Shown here: piece after piece, positions 1 to 7,998 of the stretch
Position numbering within the stretch: the first letter of the stretch is position 1
Layout of the letters: every line of letters begins with the position of its first letter
Assembly (NCBI RefSeq): GCF_049389645.1
Contig: NZ_CP186540.1
Location: 2,232,001-2,296,000, forward strand
DNA from: Alkalibacterium sp049389645
GTDB lineage: Bacteria > Bacillota > Bacilli > Lactobacillales > Carnobacteriaceae_A
DNA: 64,000 nt
Direction: 5' to 3'
The notes under the pieces: generated by a model
What the model was told of the DNA's origin: nothing
The model's database searches: none
Seen by the model: the letters and a program-made list of their open reading frames with translations, nothing else
Position numbers and translations under genes: made by a program

Positions 1-182
1 TCAATAATGAGCTATTCAAACGTCTCGATAAAGCGCAAGTGGGTTATAAATTGAAAGACTATTTATTGAACACTTTCAACAATAGCTTATCTGACTTCAG
101 CTTGATGGCACTCATCAATGAGCTGGAAGAAGAGCATCTAAGTCAATCTTTATTTGAACTGTTGTATATCAAGAACAGTTGA
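1..182 (+). CDS. 3' end of an unidentified protein (partial)
   Basis: An open frame runs from the window edge to a TGA at 180-182, giving 59 C-terminal residues; the start lies outside the window. The piece is charged, contains the stretch LDKAQVGYKLKDYLL, and looks helical with an acidic ELEEEH patch. I do not recognise a family. The intrinsic terminator about 70 bases downstream supports this being the real end of a plus-strand gene. Confidence 0.55.
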   Translation, partial: NNELFKRLDKAQVGYKLKDYLLNTFNNSLSDFSLMALINELEEEHLSQSLFELLYIKNS

Positions 183-252
183 CCATTATCAAACGTATAC
201 GAAACCGTTAAAGATTAAATAAGAGTTTTTGGTTTTAAAATGAGCTTATATG

Positions 253-293
253 AAACAGGCCCCCATTCACGAAATCGGGGGCCTGTTTTTCTT
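253..293 (+). terminator. Strong intrinsic terminator
   Basis: A perfect 12-bp stem pairs 253-264 (AAACAGGCCCCC) with 277-288, with a 12-base loop, and is followed by a T-rich tail. It ends transcription of the partial gene at the window start. Confidence 0.9.
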
Positions 294-828
294 TTTTAGA
301 TTAACTTTTAACAATTAATAATGATGACGAGTCCTGTGGATTGAGTTGAGGAGGTGTGTGTCGAATAGAACTGGAACTAAAGAGCCGTTCAGTCTAGTTG
401 GCAAGCGCAAGTATTTATTGAACTATAGTTAAACATGATATAGGTTCAGTTTAGATCGTTCATGTTAGTGGGAACTGGAGCTAACAACAGTCTAGATGAA
501 GTTGAATATAAATCGTAAGGCTGAACTCTATCTAAACGCTGACTAAATGAAGTTGGCCAGTCAATCAATCTACCGAACTAACGCTAGCCAGATCATAAAT
601 AAAGTCCACGCCACACCGAGGGCACCTTACTCAAAATAGAGACACCTGAGTGACTATCCTAAACGATTACTATTGTACATATCAATATAGAAAAGATGAA
701 AGGTAGAATAATCTGGCCTGGCCAGATTAAACATCTTGATTTTTAAAGAAGTTGAGACCTGTTTTCATGAGTAACTGATTCTTTTAACAGTATATATAGT
801 AAGACTTACCAATAGATGGGGTGATTGT
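294..828. other. Gene-free island with recurring short words
   Basis: No convincing reading frame lies in these 535 bases. Variants of GAACTGGAACTAA, GTTCAGTTTAG and TAGATGAAGTTGG recur in both orientations, for example around 371, 446, 472, 491 and 545. A perfect palindrome sits at 709-729. A promoter for the downstream NERD gene should lie near 780-815, but I see no clear -35/-10 pair. Confidence 0.5.
709..729. repeat. 10-bp-arm perfect palindrome
   Basis: TAATCTGGCC at 709-718 is repeated inverted at 720-729 around a single T. It lies 100 bases before the NERD gene and has no T tract suited to termination. It could be a protein-binding site or part of the surrounding repeated-word island. 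Confidence 0.6.
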
Positions 829-1737
829 ATGATCATTAAAGAAAGAGAAGAGCCATATGCGTTAAAAGTAATGACGTCACTGAATAATCGCATGACGCTA
901 ACACAAAAACAGAAAAATTATTATTCGTCTTTGGTTAAGGGTCTGGAAGGTGAAAAACAGTTTGACTCGATGATTGCTCAGCTATCCTGTAATTATTTCT
1001 ACCTTAAGGATTTGACCTTGAAGACTAACCGAACCTATTTTCAAGTTGACTCCTTGCTCATAAAAGATAACACGGTACATTTGTATGAAGTAAAGAATTA
1101 TGAAGGTGAATACACCTTGGAAGATAATAAGCTGATCAACTTTTCGTCGAATAAAGAAATCTTGAATCCGGCTATACAACTTGAGCGTTCCAGTACTTTG
1201 TTGCGTCAACTTCTGGATGATAGAGGTATCGATTTGAAGCTAGACTCACATATCGTTTTTGTGAATCCAGAGTTCATTCTTTACCAGTCATCACGTCATC
1301 AAAGCTTTATCTTACCTGGAATGCTCAGAAAGCATCTGAACGAGATAAATAGAGAAAACCAGTTTCTCTCAGATAACAATAGAGAATACGCTGGTATACT
1401 CTGTGGTGAGCACCTATTAGAAACGCCTTATACCGACTTGCCTGATTATTCATTTGAGACGCTGGAAAAAGGATTCCTGTGCTTTAAATGTTCTGAAGAA
1501 ATCAAGGAACTAACAGGGCGCAAATCTATCTGCAGAAAGTGTGGATATAAAGAGGCTGCTCGAATAGCTGTATTGAGACATGTCCATGAATATTTTCTTT
1601 TATTTCCGAATTGTGACATTTCAACACATGTAATACATAAGTGGTGCAATCAGATACCCTCCACTTATACTATTCGGTCTGTTCTAAAGCAGAATTACGA
1701 AGCTCAAAAATCAGGGAGATGGACAGTGTACAGTTGA
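829..1737 (+). CDS. NERD-domain protein with C-terminal zinc ribbon
   Basis: The 302-residue protein has a nuclease-related (NERD) domain: a GLEGE motif at 38-42, then D74 and E87-V88-K89, which match the D...ExK core of the PD-(D/E)xK-like fold. A probable zinc ribbon follows, with cysteine pairs at 218/221 and 235/238. The remaining C-terminus may be a small helical DNA- or RNA-binding part. There is no signal peptide, so it is probably cytoplasmic. NERD proteins are thought to process nucleic acids, but few have been assayed, so the substrate is unknown. The ATG has a weak GGGGTG ribosome site. The gene stands alone between non-coding stretches. Confidence 0.75.
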   Translation: MIIKEREEPYALKVMTSLNNRMTLTQKQKNYYSSLVKGLEGEKQFDSMIAQLSCNYFYLKDLTLKTNRTYFQVDSLLIKDNTVHLYEVKNYEGEYTLEDNKLINFSSNKEILNPAIQLERSSTLLRQLLDDRGIDLKLDSHIVFVNPEFILYQSSRHQSFILPGMLRKHLNEINRENQFLSDNNREYAGILCGEHLLETPYTDLPDYSFETLEKGFLCFKCSEEIKELTGRKSICRKCGYKEAARIAVLRHVHEYFLLFPNCDISTHVIHKWCNQIPSTYTIRSVLKQNYEAQKSGRWTVYS

Positions 1738-1791
1738 ATATCACGACAAAAAATAGCCTGTCGCAAAAACTTTTTGATGAGATAACTGGAG

Positions 1792-1817
1792 CCCTGACAT
1801 CGAATAGGGTGTCAGGG
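1792..1817 (+). other. Stem-loop after the NERD gene
   Basis: CCCTGACA at 1792-1799 pairs with TGTCAGGG at 1810-1817 across a 10-base loop. No T tract follows, so it is a poor intrinsic terminator; it may stabilise the 3' end of the mRNA. Confidence 0.5.
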
Positions 1818-2090
1818 GAATGAAAGATATGATCATAGTAAGAAAATCATCCTCAATGCTCTGTCTGTATTCAGAACAGGATATTTTATAGAGTGACGAC
1901 CGGTCTTATTCAATTATTAAAAATAACAATGAAACAATTAAAAAGTAATACTTAAATTTCTATGACTTGATTTGCATGAAAGTGTGCTGATCGAAGTGAA
2001 TAGAAAATGAGTGTTGCTTTTTTATCGATCGATTTTGTTGAAGTTTCACGCTTCTCTCATAGTGTTAACGCTCGCTTTTTAATGAAGCAG

Positions 2091-2119
2091 TGTTCAGCAT
2101 GTGATACCCTGTATATAGT
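2091..2119 (+). promoter_or_regulatory. Possible promoter of the flavoprotein gene
   Basis: A TATAGT -10-like hexamer at 2114-2119 is preceded, 17 bases upstream, by a poor -35 (TGTTCA, 2091-2096). The -10 abuts a candidate cre site. A similar leader occurs at 3904-3945 before the broken second copy, which suggests it is functional regulatory sequence. Confidence 0.35.
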
Positions 2120-2132
2120 GAAAGCAATCACA
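2119..2132 (+). promoter_or_regulatory. Candidate CcpA cre site
   Basis: TGAAAGCAATCACA agrees at 13 of 14 positions with the catabolite-responsive element TGWNANCGNTNWCA; only the G at position 8 differs. It lies 22 bases before the start codon and directly after the putative -10, a placement expected for repression. The inference is that the reductase is made when preferred sugars are scarce. Confidence 0.5.
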
Positions 2133-2153
2133 TATAAAAAAGGGGATGCAAGA

Positions 2154-3698
2154 ATGAAGAAGAAAGTTATTATAGGAAGTATGTTAAGTATTTCTCTATT
2201 GTTATCAGCATGTAATGAGTCAGATAACGCGACTGCGGATGATACAGCTGCAAAAGATACGACGACTGAAACAGAGCAGTCAGACACTGAGAACATAGAA
2301 AACGACGCCGTAACCTCAGCTACATATCGCGAGTATACTGATATCGAAAATTTAGAAGACAGCTATGATGTCATTATCATCGGATCCGGTGGCGCAGGAC
2401 TTGCAGCGGCTATTGAAGCCAAAGATGCCGGAGCGAACCCTGTCGTGTTTGAAATGATGCCAGTTGCAGGTGGCAACACCAAAAAATCTTCTGCCGGTAT
2501 GAACGCTTCGGAAACAAAATTTCAGGAAGCCGCAGGTATTGAAGACTCAAATGATGCCTTTTTTGAAGAAACATTAGCTGGCGGTAACGAAACAAACAAT
2601 GAAGAATTACTGAATTATATGGTCGGTCACTCGGCTGAGTCCATCGACTGGTTGGACTCAATCGGTATCACTTTAGATAATCTGACCACTACAGGAGGCA
2701 TGACCGTGGAGCGTACACATCGTCCATCCGATGGTTCTGCAGTGGGAGAATACCTGGTCAACGGTTTACTGGACAATATCGAAGAACGTGAAATTCCATT
2801 GTTTGTCAATTCAGAAGTAACAGCTCTCCTGGAAGAAGACGGGAAAATGACTGGCGTAGAAGTGTTGGTCAATCAGACAGATGAAAGAACGATCAGTGCA
2901 GAAGCGGTTGTGGTCGCAACAGGTGGTTTTGGCGCCAATTTTGATATGATTGTTGAACAAAATCCTGATCTGGAAGGCTACGTCACAACCAATCACGAAG
3001 GAAGTGTAGGAACGGGGATCGAGATGATTTCGAGCCTCGGTGGGGATGTTGTGGATATGAAGGACATTCAAATCCATCCGACCGTTGAACAATCTTCTGG
3101 TTACCTGATCACCGAAGCTGTTCGTGGTGAAGGAGCTATCTTGGTTTCTGAAGAAGGCACACGTTTTACCAATGAGATGGATACGCGTGATAAAGTTTCA
3201 GCAGAAATCATTGCATTGCCTGAACAAAAAGCGTACCTAATCTTTGACGATGGTGTGAAAGAAAGAGTCCTTGCAATTGAAAAATATGAAAATGAAGGTT
3301 TTGTCGTTTCAGGAGAGTCGATCGAAGAATTAGCAGAAGCTATGTCCTTGGACGCAAGTAGTCTGAAAGAAACCGTTGACACATGGAATACAACTGTGTC
3401 AGATGGAGAAGACGCAGAATTTGGCCGTACAACAGCCATGGACGAAGATCTGTCAACAGGTTCGTATCATGCGGTTGAAATTGCACCGGGAGTTCACCAT
3501 ACAATGGGTGGCATACGCATCAATACGATGACAGAAGTCTTGAAAACGGATGGAAATAAAGTTGACGGCTTATATGCCGCTGGCGAATTGACAGGCGGTA
3601 TACACGGATCAAACCGTATCGGCGGTAACGCAGTCGCTGACATCATCATTTTCGGTAGACAAGCAGGAAAACAAGCAGTAGATTATTTAAATAATTAA
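2154..3698 (+). CDS. Secreted lipoprotein flavoprotein reductase (fumarate reductase/flavocytochrome c type)
   Basis: The 514-residue precursor starts with a lipoprotein signal whose lipobox is LSAC with Cys20, followed by a Thr/Asp/Glu-rich linker to about residue 60. The FAD domain starts with GSGGAG at 77-82. Family active-site motifs are present in order: HRPSDG, RGEGAIL...GTRF, HHTMGG and GSNRIGG, which in flavocytochrome c carry the substrate-binding histidines and arginines. No FMN-binding or haem domain is present, so electrons must come from a partner. It probably reduces fumarate or a related unsaturated acid outside the membrane; the exact acceptor is unknown. The ATG at 2154 was chosen over the upstream start at 2007 because it follows AAAGGGG and opens the signal peptide. 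Confidence 0.8.
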   Translation: MKKKVIIGSMLSISLLLSACNESDNATADDTAAKDTTTETEQSDTENIENDAVTSATYREYTDIENLEDSYDVIIIGSGGAGLAAAIEAKDAGANPVVFEMMPVAGGNTKKSSAGMNASETKFQEAAGIEDSNDAFFEETLAGGNETNNEELLNYMVGHSAESIDWLDSIGITLDNLTTTGGMTVERTHRPSDGSAVGEYLVNGLLDNIEEREIPLFVNSEVTALLEEDGKMTGVEVLVNQTDERTISAEAVVVATGGFGANFDMIVEQNPDLEGYVTTNHEGSVGTGIEMISSLGGDVVDMKDIQIHPTVEQSSGYLITEAVRGEGAILVSEEGTRFTNEMDTRDKVSAEIIALPEQKAYLIFDDGVKERVLAIEKYENEGFVVSGESIEELAEAMSLDASSLKETVDTWNTTVSDGEDAEFGRTTAMDEDLSTGSYHAVEIAPGVHHTMGGIRINTMTEVLKTDGNKVDGLYAAGELTGGIHGSNRIGGNAVADIIIFGRQAGKQAVDYLNN

Positions 3699-3794
3699 GT
3701 TATCTAAACAAAACAACAAGAGGCTCTAATAATATTGAGGCTGCTGAATAACAGTAGTGTAATTCAGGTGAAAGATTCATAACATTTAATAAAA

Positions 3795-3854
3795 AAAAAG
3801 GACAGGAAAATTGATTATTCACCTAGTGAATGATTCGATTTTCCTGTCCTTTTT
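3795..3854 (+). terminator. Long intrinsic terminator
   Basis: Arms at 3795-3811 and 3838-3854 (AAAAAGGACAGG... paired with ...CCTGTCCTTTTT) form a long stem with a smaller inner hairpin (ATTCAC/GTGAAT), followed by T-rich sequence. It separates the intact reductase gene from the broken copy. Confidence 0.85.
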
Positions 3855-3903
3855 AAATTTTCTTTGGTTGATAAGCGTCTAAATCAAAGGTAGTATTTCA
3901 GCC

Positions 3904-4614
3904 AAGCATATGGTACCCTCTTTTTAGTGAAAATAATCACAAACATGGGAGGAGACGTTTATGGATATGAGCGATATTCAGATTCATCCAACCGTAGAAC
4001 AAGTTTCAGGGTATTTGATCACAGAAGCCGTTTGAGGTGAAGGAGCCATCCTAGTTTTTAAAGAAGGTGTGCGTTTTACCAACGAAATGGACAAACGAGA
4101 TAAAGTTTCAGCGGACATCGTTGCTTTGCCTGAACAAAAAGCATACTTGATTTTTAACGACGGTGTCAAAGAAAGAGTCCGTGCGATTGAATATTACATG
4201 CACGTAGGATTAGTTGTTTCAGGCGAAACGATTGAAGAATTAGCAGAAGCCGTGTCTCTGGATGCAGGAAGTCTGAAAGACACGATTGAGATATGGAAGA
4301 AAACTGTGGCAAAAGGAAAAGACGCAGCATTTGGCCGTACGACAGACATGCATGAAGATCTGTCAATAGGTTCGTATCATGCCATTGAAATTGAGCCAGG
4401 CATTCACCATACAATGGGTGGCGTAAGTATCAACACCAGGGCAGAAGTTTTGAAGGCGGATGGAAATAAAATTGACGGCTTATATGCCGCTGGAGAATTG
4501 ACAGGCGGTATTCACGGATCGAACCGAATCGGCGGTAACGCTGTCGCTGAGATCATCATTTTCGGTAGACAAACAGGAAAACAAGCAGCAGATTATTTGA
4601 AAAAATTAATTTAA
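3904..4614 (+). pseudogene. Truncated second copy of the flavoprotein reductase, with copied leader
   Basis: Bases 3904-3945 closely resemble the leader of the intact gene (from about 2096), including its cre-like stretch. Within a few bases the sequence then matches codons of the last third of the reductase, starting at the GGDV region. The N-terminal two-thirds, with FAD-binding motif and signal peptide, are missing. An in-frame TGA at 4033-4035 replaces the conserved active-site arginine of the RGEGAIL motif. Downstream the frame is open to 4614 and keeps HHTMGG and GSNRIGG. A 181-residue fragment could start at 4069 but could not bind FAD. This reads as a tandem duplication followed by internal deletion and decay. 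Confidence 0.85.
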
Positions 4615-4631
4615 TAGGACATATTAGCGAG

Positions 4632-4660
4632 AGCTCCTGGTAATTTTTCAGGGGCTTTTA
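4632..4660 (+). terminator. Weak intrinsic terminator
   Basis: AGCTCCTG at 4632-4639 pairs with CAGGGGCT at 4649-4656, including a G-T pair, followed by TTTTATTAT. It ends the pseudogene region. Confidence 0.6.
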
Positions 4661-5241
4661 TTATGTTCAGGAAAAATTTGTTGATGAATTTGTTTACAAA
4701 GTAACGAAAAGAGCGTATCCATATATAAGACTTTTCACTATTAATTTTTTTTAAAATAATGTACTCTCTAGACAGAGAAATAAGAGATGCGTAAGATTAT
4801 ACTTTCTCGGGCGATAGAATAAGTGAAACACTATTAAATAGCCATTTCTAGTTAGGAAGTGAATATTGAGGTGTATAAAAAATCTTCAGAATAATACTTG
4901 TTCAAAAGGAGCTTAAAGATGTATTACTTTTCAAATAATTGATAATCTATTATTATTAAAGTAAGAAGACGTAAAAAAAGATATATCCTTTTAGCGAAAT
5001 CTCAGTGAGTGATTGATACTAATTAATCATTTAGTTTAGGATTATCTAATAGAGGTGAAGATAATTTTTTTAGAGTTCTGATAGAGTGAAAGAAAAGGAA
5101 CAAATTATTATCAATCCATCTTTCAAATGCATACTTTTTTATCGAAACTAATAAATTAGGATAATTTATATTTAATTAGGTAAAAAAAGATAAGGTGTTT
5201 GAAAGTCGTATTATTAAAACAGAAGAGGAGGTAAGTAAATT
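4661..5241. other. AT-rich leader region before the polysaccharide locus
   Basis: These roughly 580 bases hold no plausible gene. They are very AT-rich with many short A and T runs. The promoter of the polysaccharide operon should be here, but no -35/-10 pair stands out. A good AGAGGAGG ribosome site ends the stretch before the PHP gene. Confidence 0.4.
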
Positions 5242-5970
5242 ATGAGCATATCCTTTATTAATTTTAATGAATTAAAAGATAACGACATAACGTATGATTT
5301 TCACATTCACACTAATCAGACTGATGGACAGGATTCTATTGAAACAATGATCAAAGCCTCTATAGAAAATGGTTTGAATAAAATTGCCTTTACTGAACAT
5401 GTTAGAATCGACACAGATTGGTTTGACAGATTTGCTGAGTCTGTTAAAGAGACTGCCTCTAAGTATCCAGGTATTGAGGTCTTAGTTGGAGCTGAAACAA
5501 AAGCTTTAGACAACTATGGTAACTTAGATATTTCAGAAACTATTATAGATAAAAGCGATATAATCTTAGGAAGTGTCCATCGCATCCCGGATGGTAGGGG
5601 AGGGTTTCTTGATTTCTCCGCTTTATCCCCACAAAAGCTAGCAGAGATTGAATTTGAATTATCGATAGGTATGCTTCGAAATTCTCCTATTAATGTACTA
5701 GCTCATCCTGGGGGTATGTATTCTTCCAGATATGGTGGATTTCCAATTGAGTATTTCAAAGAATTAATGATGCTAAGCAAAGAAAACAATAAAGCTATTG
5801 AATTAAATTCTAGATATATAAAAAATGCATATGATTTTTTATATTCTTGTGGTGAAATCAATCCAAAGATATCTATAGGTTCAGATGCTCATAAAGCAGA
5901 AAATGTAGGCAATTGCACAAAATTATTAAGCCAATTTCAATATGTTGATTTTCAAAAGGAGAGAATTTAA
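5242..5970 (+). CDS. PHP-family metallophosphoesterase (histidinol-phosphatase-like)
   Basis: A 242-residue PHP-domain protein with the metal ligands of the family: H21 and H23 in DFHIHT, E52/H53 in FTEHV, E85 in GAETK, H113 in GSVHR, H155 in HPGG, and D215/H217 in SDAH. PHP enzymes use a trinuclear metal site to hydrolyse phosphate esters. It is the first gene of the polysaccharide locus and its stop codon abuts the start of the ATP-grasp gene, so the two are probably cotranscribed. It does not look like the CpsB/YwqE tyrosine phosphatase, whose N-terminus reads differently. A metabolite phosphatase making a sugar or amino-acid precursor is more likely. The substrate is not evident. Confidence 0.75.
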   Translation: MSISFINFNELKDNDITYDFHIHTNQTDGQDSIETMIKASIENGLNKIAFTEHVRIDTDWFDRFAESVKETASKYPGIEVLVGAETKALDNYGNLDISETIIDKSDIILGSVHRIPDGRGGFLDFSALSPQKLAEIEFELSIGMLRNSPINVLAHPGGMYSSRYGGFPIEYFKELMMLSKENNKAIELNSRYIKNAYDFLYSCGEINPKISIGSDAHKAENVGNCTKLLSQFQYVDFQKERI

Positions 5971-6921
5971 ATGAAAATTATGGTCAGTGGAGCAGGAGCA
6001 GTTCTTGGACAAGCCATTATAAAATCAATCAAGGCATCAAAACTTAAAGCAAGTATAATTGCAGTTGATCCTAGTCCGTTAGCTGCGGGTTTATACTGGG
6101 TTGATCAACATTATATAGTGCCAATGGCTAATGATGCAGAGTATATAACTAAGATATATGAAATATTAGATATCGAAAGGCCCGATATAATAATGATCGG
6201 AACAGATATTGAATTGACTGTTTTTGCTAGAGCAGGAGAAAAAATCGAGAGAGAATATGGAACAAAAGTACTGGTAAGTCCTGAAAATGTAATTGAAATA
6301 GCAGATGATAAATGGTTAACGTATAAATTTTTAAAAGAAAATCATTTGGAGTATCCAGAATCTAGATTACCTGGTGAGGAACAAGCGTTAATTGAAAAAG
6401 TCGGATTTCCATTGATCGTGAAACCTAGAGTAGGTGCTAGATCTGTGGGGGTAACAAAAGTTAATGACCATAAAGAATTATATGCAGCACTGGAAATAGT
6501 AAATAATCCCATCATTCAGGAATGTGTGGGAACAGATGATGAAGAGTATACAGCAGGAGTAGTTGTTTTTGATAATGCTGCCAAATCATCTATCGTTATG
6601 AAAAGAGACTTAAGGGATGGCAACACGTCGAGAGCTTGTGCAGAACCCTACACAGAAATCAATGACTATTTAGAGAAGGTGGCAGTAAAATTAGGTGTAT
6701 ATGGCCCCGTTAACTTTCAATTTAGAATTTCAGGAGATAAAGTGAAAATATTTGAAATCAATGCAAGATTTTCAGGAACTACTCATTTTCGAACATTATC
6801 AAATGTTAATGAAGTTGAAATGTGTGCAGACTATTTATTGAATCATAAAGAGATTAGGCAGCCAGAAATCAAACCTATACAGATTCTACGATATTATGAA
6901 GAAACGGTCATACCAAAGTAA
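5971..6921 (+). CDS. ATP-grasp carboxylate-amine ligase (CarB-like)
   Basis: The 316-residue protein starts with a Rossmann-like MKIMVSGAGAVLG segment (preATP-grasp). The ATP-grasp fold follows, with KPRVGARSVG at 151-160, the IQEC adenine-contacting strand near 182-185, and the metal- and phosphate-binding FEINARFSGTT at 261-271. Such enzymes activate a carboxylate as acyl phosphate and join it to an amine. It directly follows the PHP gene, a pairing seen in other polysaccharide loci. The inference is that it adds an amino acid or similar group to a sugar or prepares a building block. Acceptor and donor cannot be read from sequence. Confidence 0.75.
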   Translation: MKIMVSGAGAVLGQAIIKSIKASKLKASIIAVDPSPLAAGLYWVDQHYIVPMANDAEYITKIYEILDIERPDIIMIGTDIELTVFARAGEKIEREYGTKVLVSPENVIEIADDKWLTYKFLKENHLEYPESRLPGEEQALIEKVGFPLIVKPRVGARSVGVTKVNDHKELYAALEIVNNPIIQECVGTDDEEYTAGVVVFDNAAKSSIVMKRDLRDGNTSRACAEPYTEINDYLEKVAVKLGVYGPVNFQFRISGDKVKIFEINARFSGTTHFRTLSNVNEVEMCADYLLNHKEIRQPEIKPIQILRYYEETVIPK

Positions 6922-7256
6922 TAAAGTGAATATAACAAAGTAATGATACACTTTGTAGTGTGAAGCACTGGCTTACTAGACATCTTTCATATGAAATTAA
7001 ACCCTTTTCAGCAGTGAAACATGCTTATATACATACTATTTTCTGTTTGTGCCTTTATTACTAATATGTTCTTAGAGGCAAGAAGATTATATAAGTAGTT
7101 GTTAAGATAAAGTTGTTAAAGAGATGGACACTTCATGTCGAGTCAGAGTAATAGTGTTTATGAATTTAACCTAGAGTCTATGAATAAAATGTCTAATCAG
7201 TATATTTTAGATGCTAAATAAAAAAGAAGTACTGCTTCAGAAAGGAAGCTCTAATT
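6922..7256. other. Non-coding gap inside the polysaccharide locus
   Basis: These 335 bases are AT-rich, without a credible reading frame or a strong hairpin. The acetyltransferase ribosome site (GAAAGGAAG) lies at the right end. An internal promoter is possible but not visible. Confidence 0.35.
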
Positions 7257-7880
7257 ATGATAAAGAGGCTTATAATTATTGGTGCCGGTGGCCATGGAAA
7301 AGTAGTCGCTGATATTGCAATGAGAATGAAAAAATGGGGAAAAATCTCGTTTCTAGACGATGATGAATCAAAAAAGACATGCATTGGATTGAAAATCATT
7401 GGTAAGATTGAGGATGCTTTAAAATATAAAGATGAAGCAGATTTCTTTGTTGCATTCGGAGATAATAGTGTTAGGCAAAATTTTCAAGTTAAACTTGAGA
7501 AAGAAGGTTATTCTATTGCCAAACTCATTCATCCAAGTGCAATTATAGGTATGGAAGTGAGTGTGGACAATGGCACAGTAGTAATGGCCGGAGTAGTGAT
7601 AAATTGCTTAAGTAAAATAGGTAAAGGATGCATAATCAATACTAGCAGTAGCTTAGATCATAATAATACTATTGAGGATTATGTGCATATTTCACCAGGA
7701 GCTCATTTAGCGGGAACGGTGCGAATCGGGACAGGTAATTGGATTGGAATGGGTTGTGTTATTAGCAATAATGTTAATGTTTGCAAAGGCTGTTTAGTTG
7801 GTGCTGGAGCCGTAATTTTAAATAATATAAATGAAGCAGGAACTTACGTTGGAGTTCCGGTAAGTAAAATCGGTCAATAA
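7257..7880 (+). CDS. NeuD/PglD/EpsM-type sugar O- or N-acetyltransferase
   Basis: The 207-residue protein has an N-terminal Rossmann segment (GAGGHGKVV at 9-17) and a C-terminal left-handed beta-helix of hexapeptide repeats. The expected catalytic histidine is H135 in DHNNTIEDYVHISPGAH. This architecture is that of PglD, EpsM and NeuD, which transfer acetyl from acetyl-CoA to an amino sugar nucleotide or to sialic acid. The locus also encodes an EpsC-like dehydratase and an EpsN-like aminotransferase, so acetylation of a UDP-4-amino-sugar to UDP-diacetylbacillosamine is the best guess. It stands about 330 bases after the ATP-grasp gene. Confidence 0.8.
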   Translation: MIKRLIIIGAGGHGKVVADIAMRMKKWGKISFLDDDESKKTCIGLKIIGKIEDALKYKDEADFFVAFGDNSVRQNFQVKLEKEGYSIAKLIHPSAIIGMEVSVDNGTVVMAGVVINCLSKIGKGCIINTSSSLDHNNTIEDYVHISPGAHLAGTVRIGTGNWIGMGCVISNNVNVCKGCLVGAGAVILNNINEAGTYVGVPVSKIGQ

Positions 7881-7892
7881 GAAATCACTGTA

Positions 7893-7998
7893 TTGACTAC
7901 AAAAAGCGATGGTCTCCAAAATACTTTCCTGATTTTAAACCAACATTTTGGAGACTCAAGTGTTTATAATTGTAATCAAATTTATAGTTTGTAGTCAA
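7893..7998. repeat. Nested inverted repeats after the acetyltransferase
   Basis: An outer 11-bp inverted repeat (TTGACTACAAA 7893-7903, TTTGTAGTCAA 7988-7998) encloses an inner one (GTCTCCAAAAT 7912-7922, ATTTTGGAGAC 7945-7955). No poly-T tract follows the inner stem directly. It may be a termination or processing structure, or a small mobile-element relic. Confidence 0.55.

Noticed and set aside
294..828. tRNA, riboswitch or T-box in the first long gap
   Set aside because: No cloverleaf, no T-box or known riboswitch core could be found by eye.
829..1737. Member of a multi-gene anti-phage defence system
   Set aside because: NERD domains occur in defence contexts, but no helicase, methyltransferase, toxin or other defence gene is next to it.
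1641..1823. Sixty-residue frame overlapping the end of the NERD gene
   Set aside because: It overlaps a well-supported gene in another frame, has no ribosome site and no recognisable content.
2007..2153. Forty-nine-residue N-terminal extension of the flavoprotein gene
   Set aside because: No ribosome site at 2007, and it would bury the lipoprotein signal and span the promoter-like and cre-like sequences. The ATG at 2154 fits all signals.
5242..5970. CpsB/YwqE-type tyrosine phosphatase
   Set aside because: The PHP motifs follow the histidinol-phosphatase pattern, and the gene is adjacent to an ATP-grasp ligase, not to cpsC/cpsD.
7893..7998. Invertible promoter switch
   Set aside because: Inverted repeats are present but no recombinase gene is nearby and no proper -10 accompanies the TTGACT. 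Kept only as an unexplained repeat.
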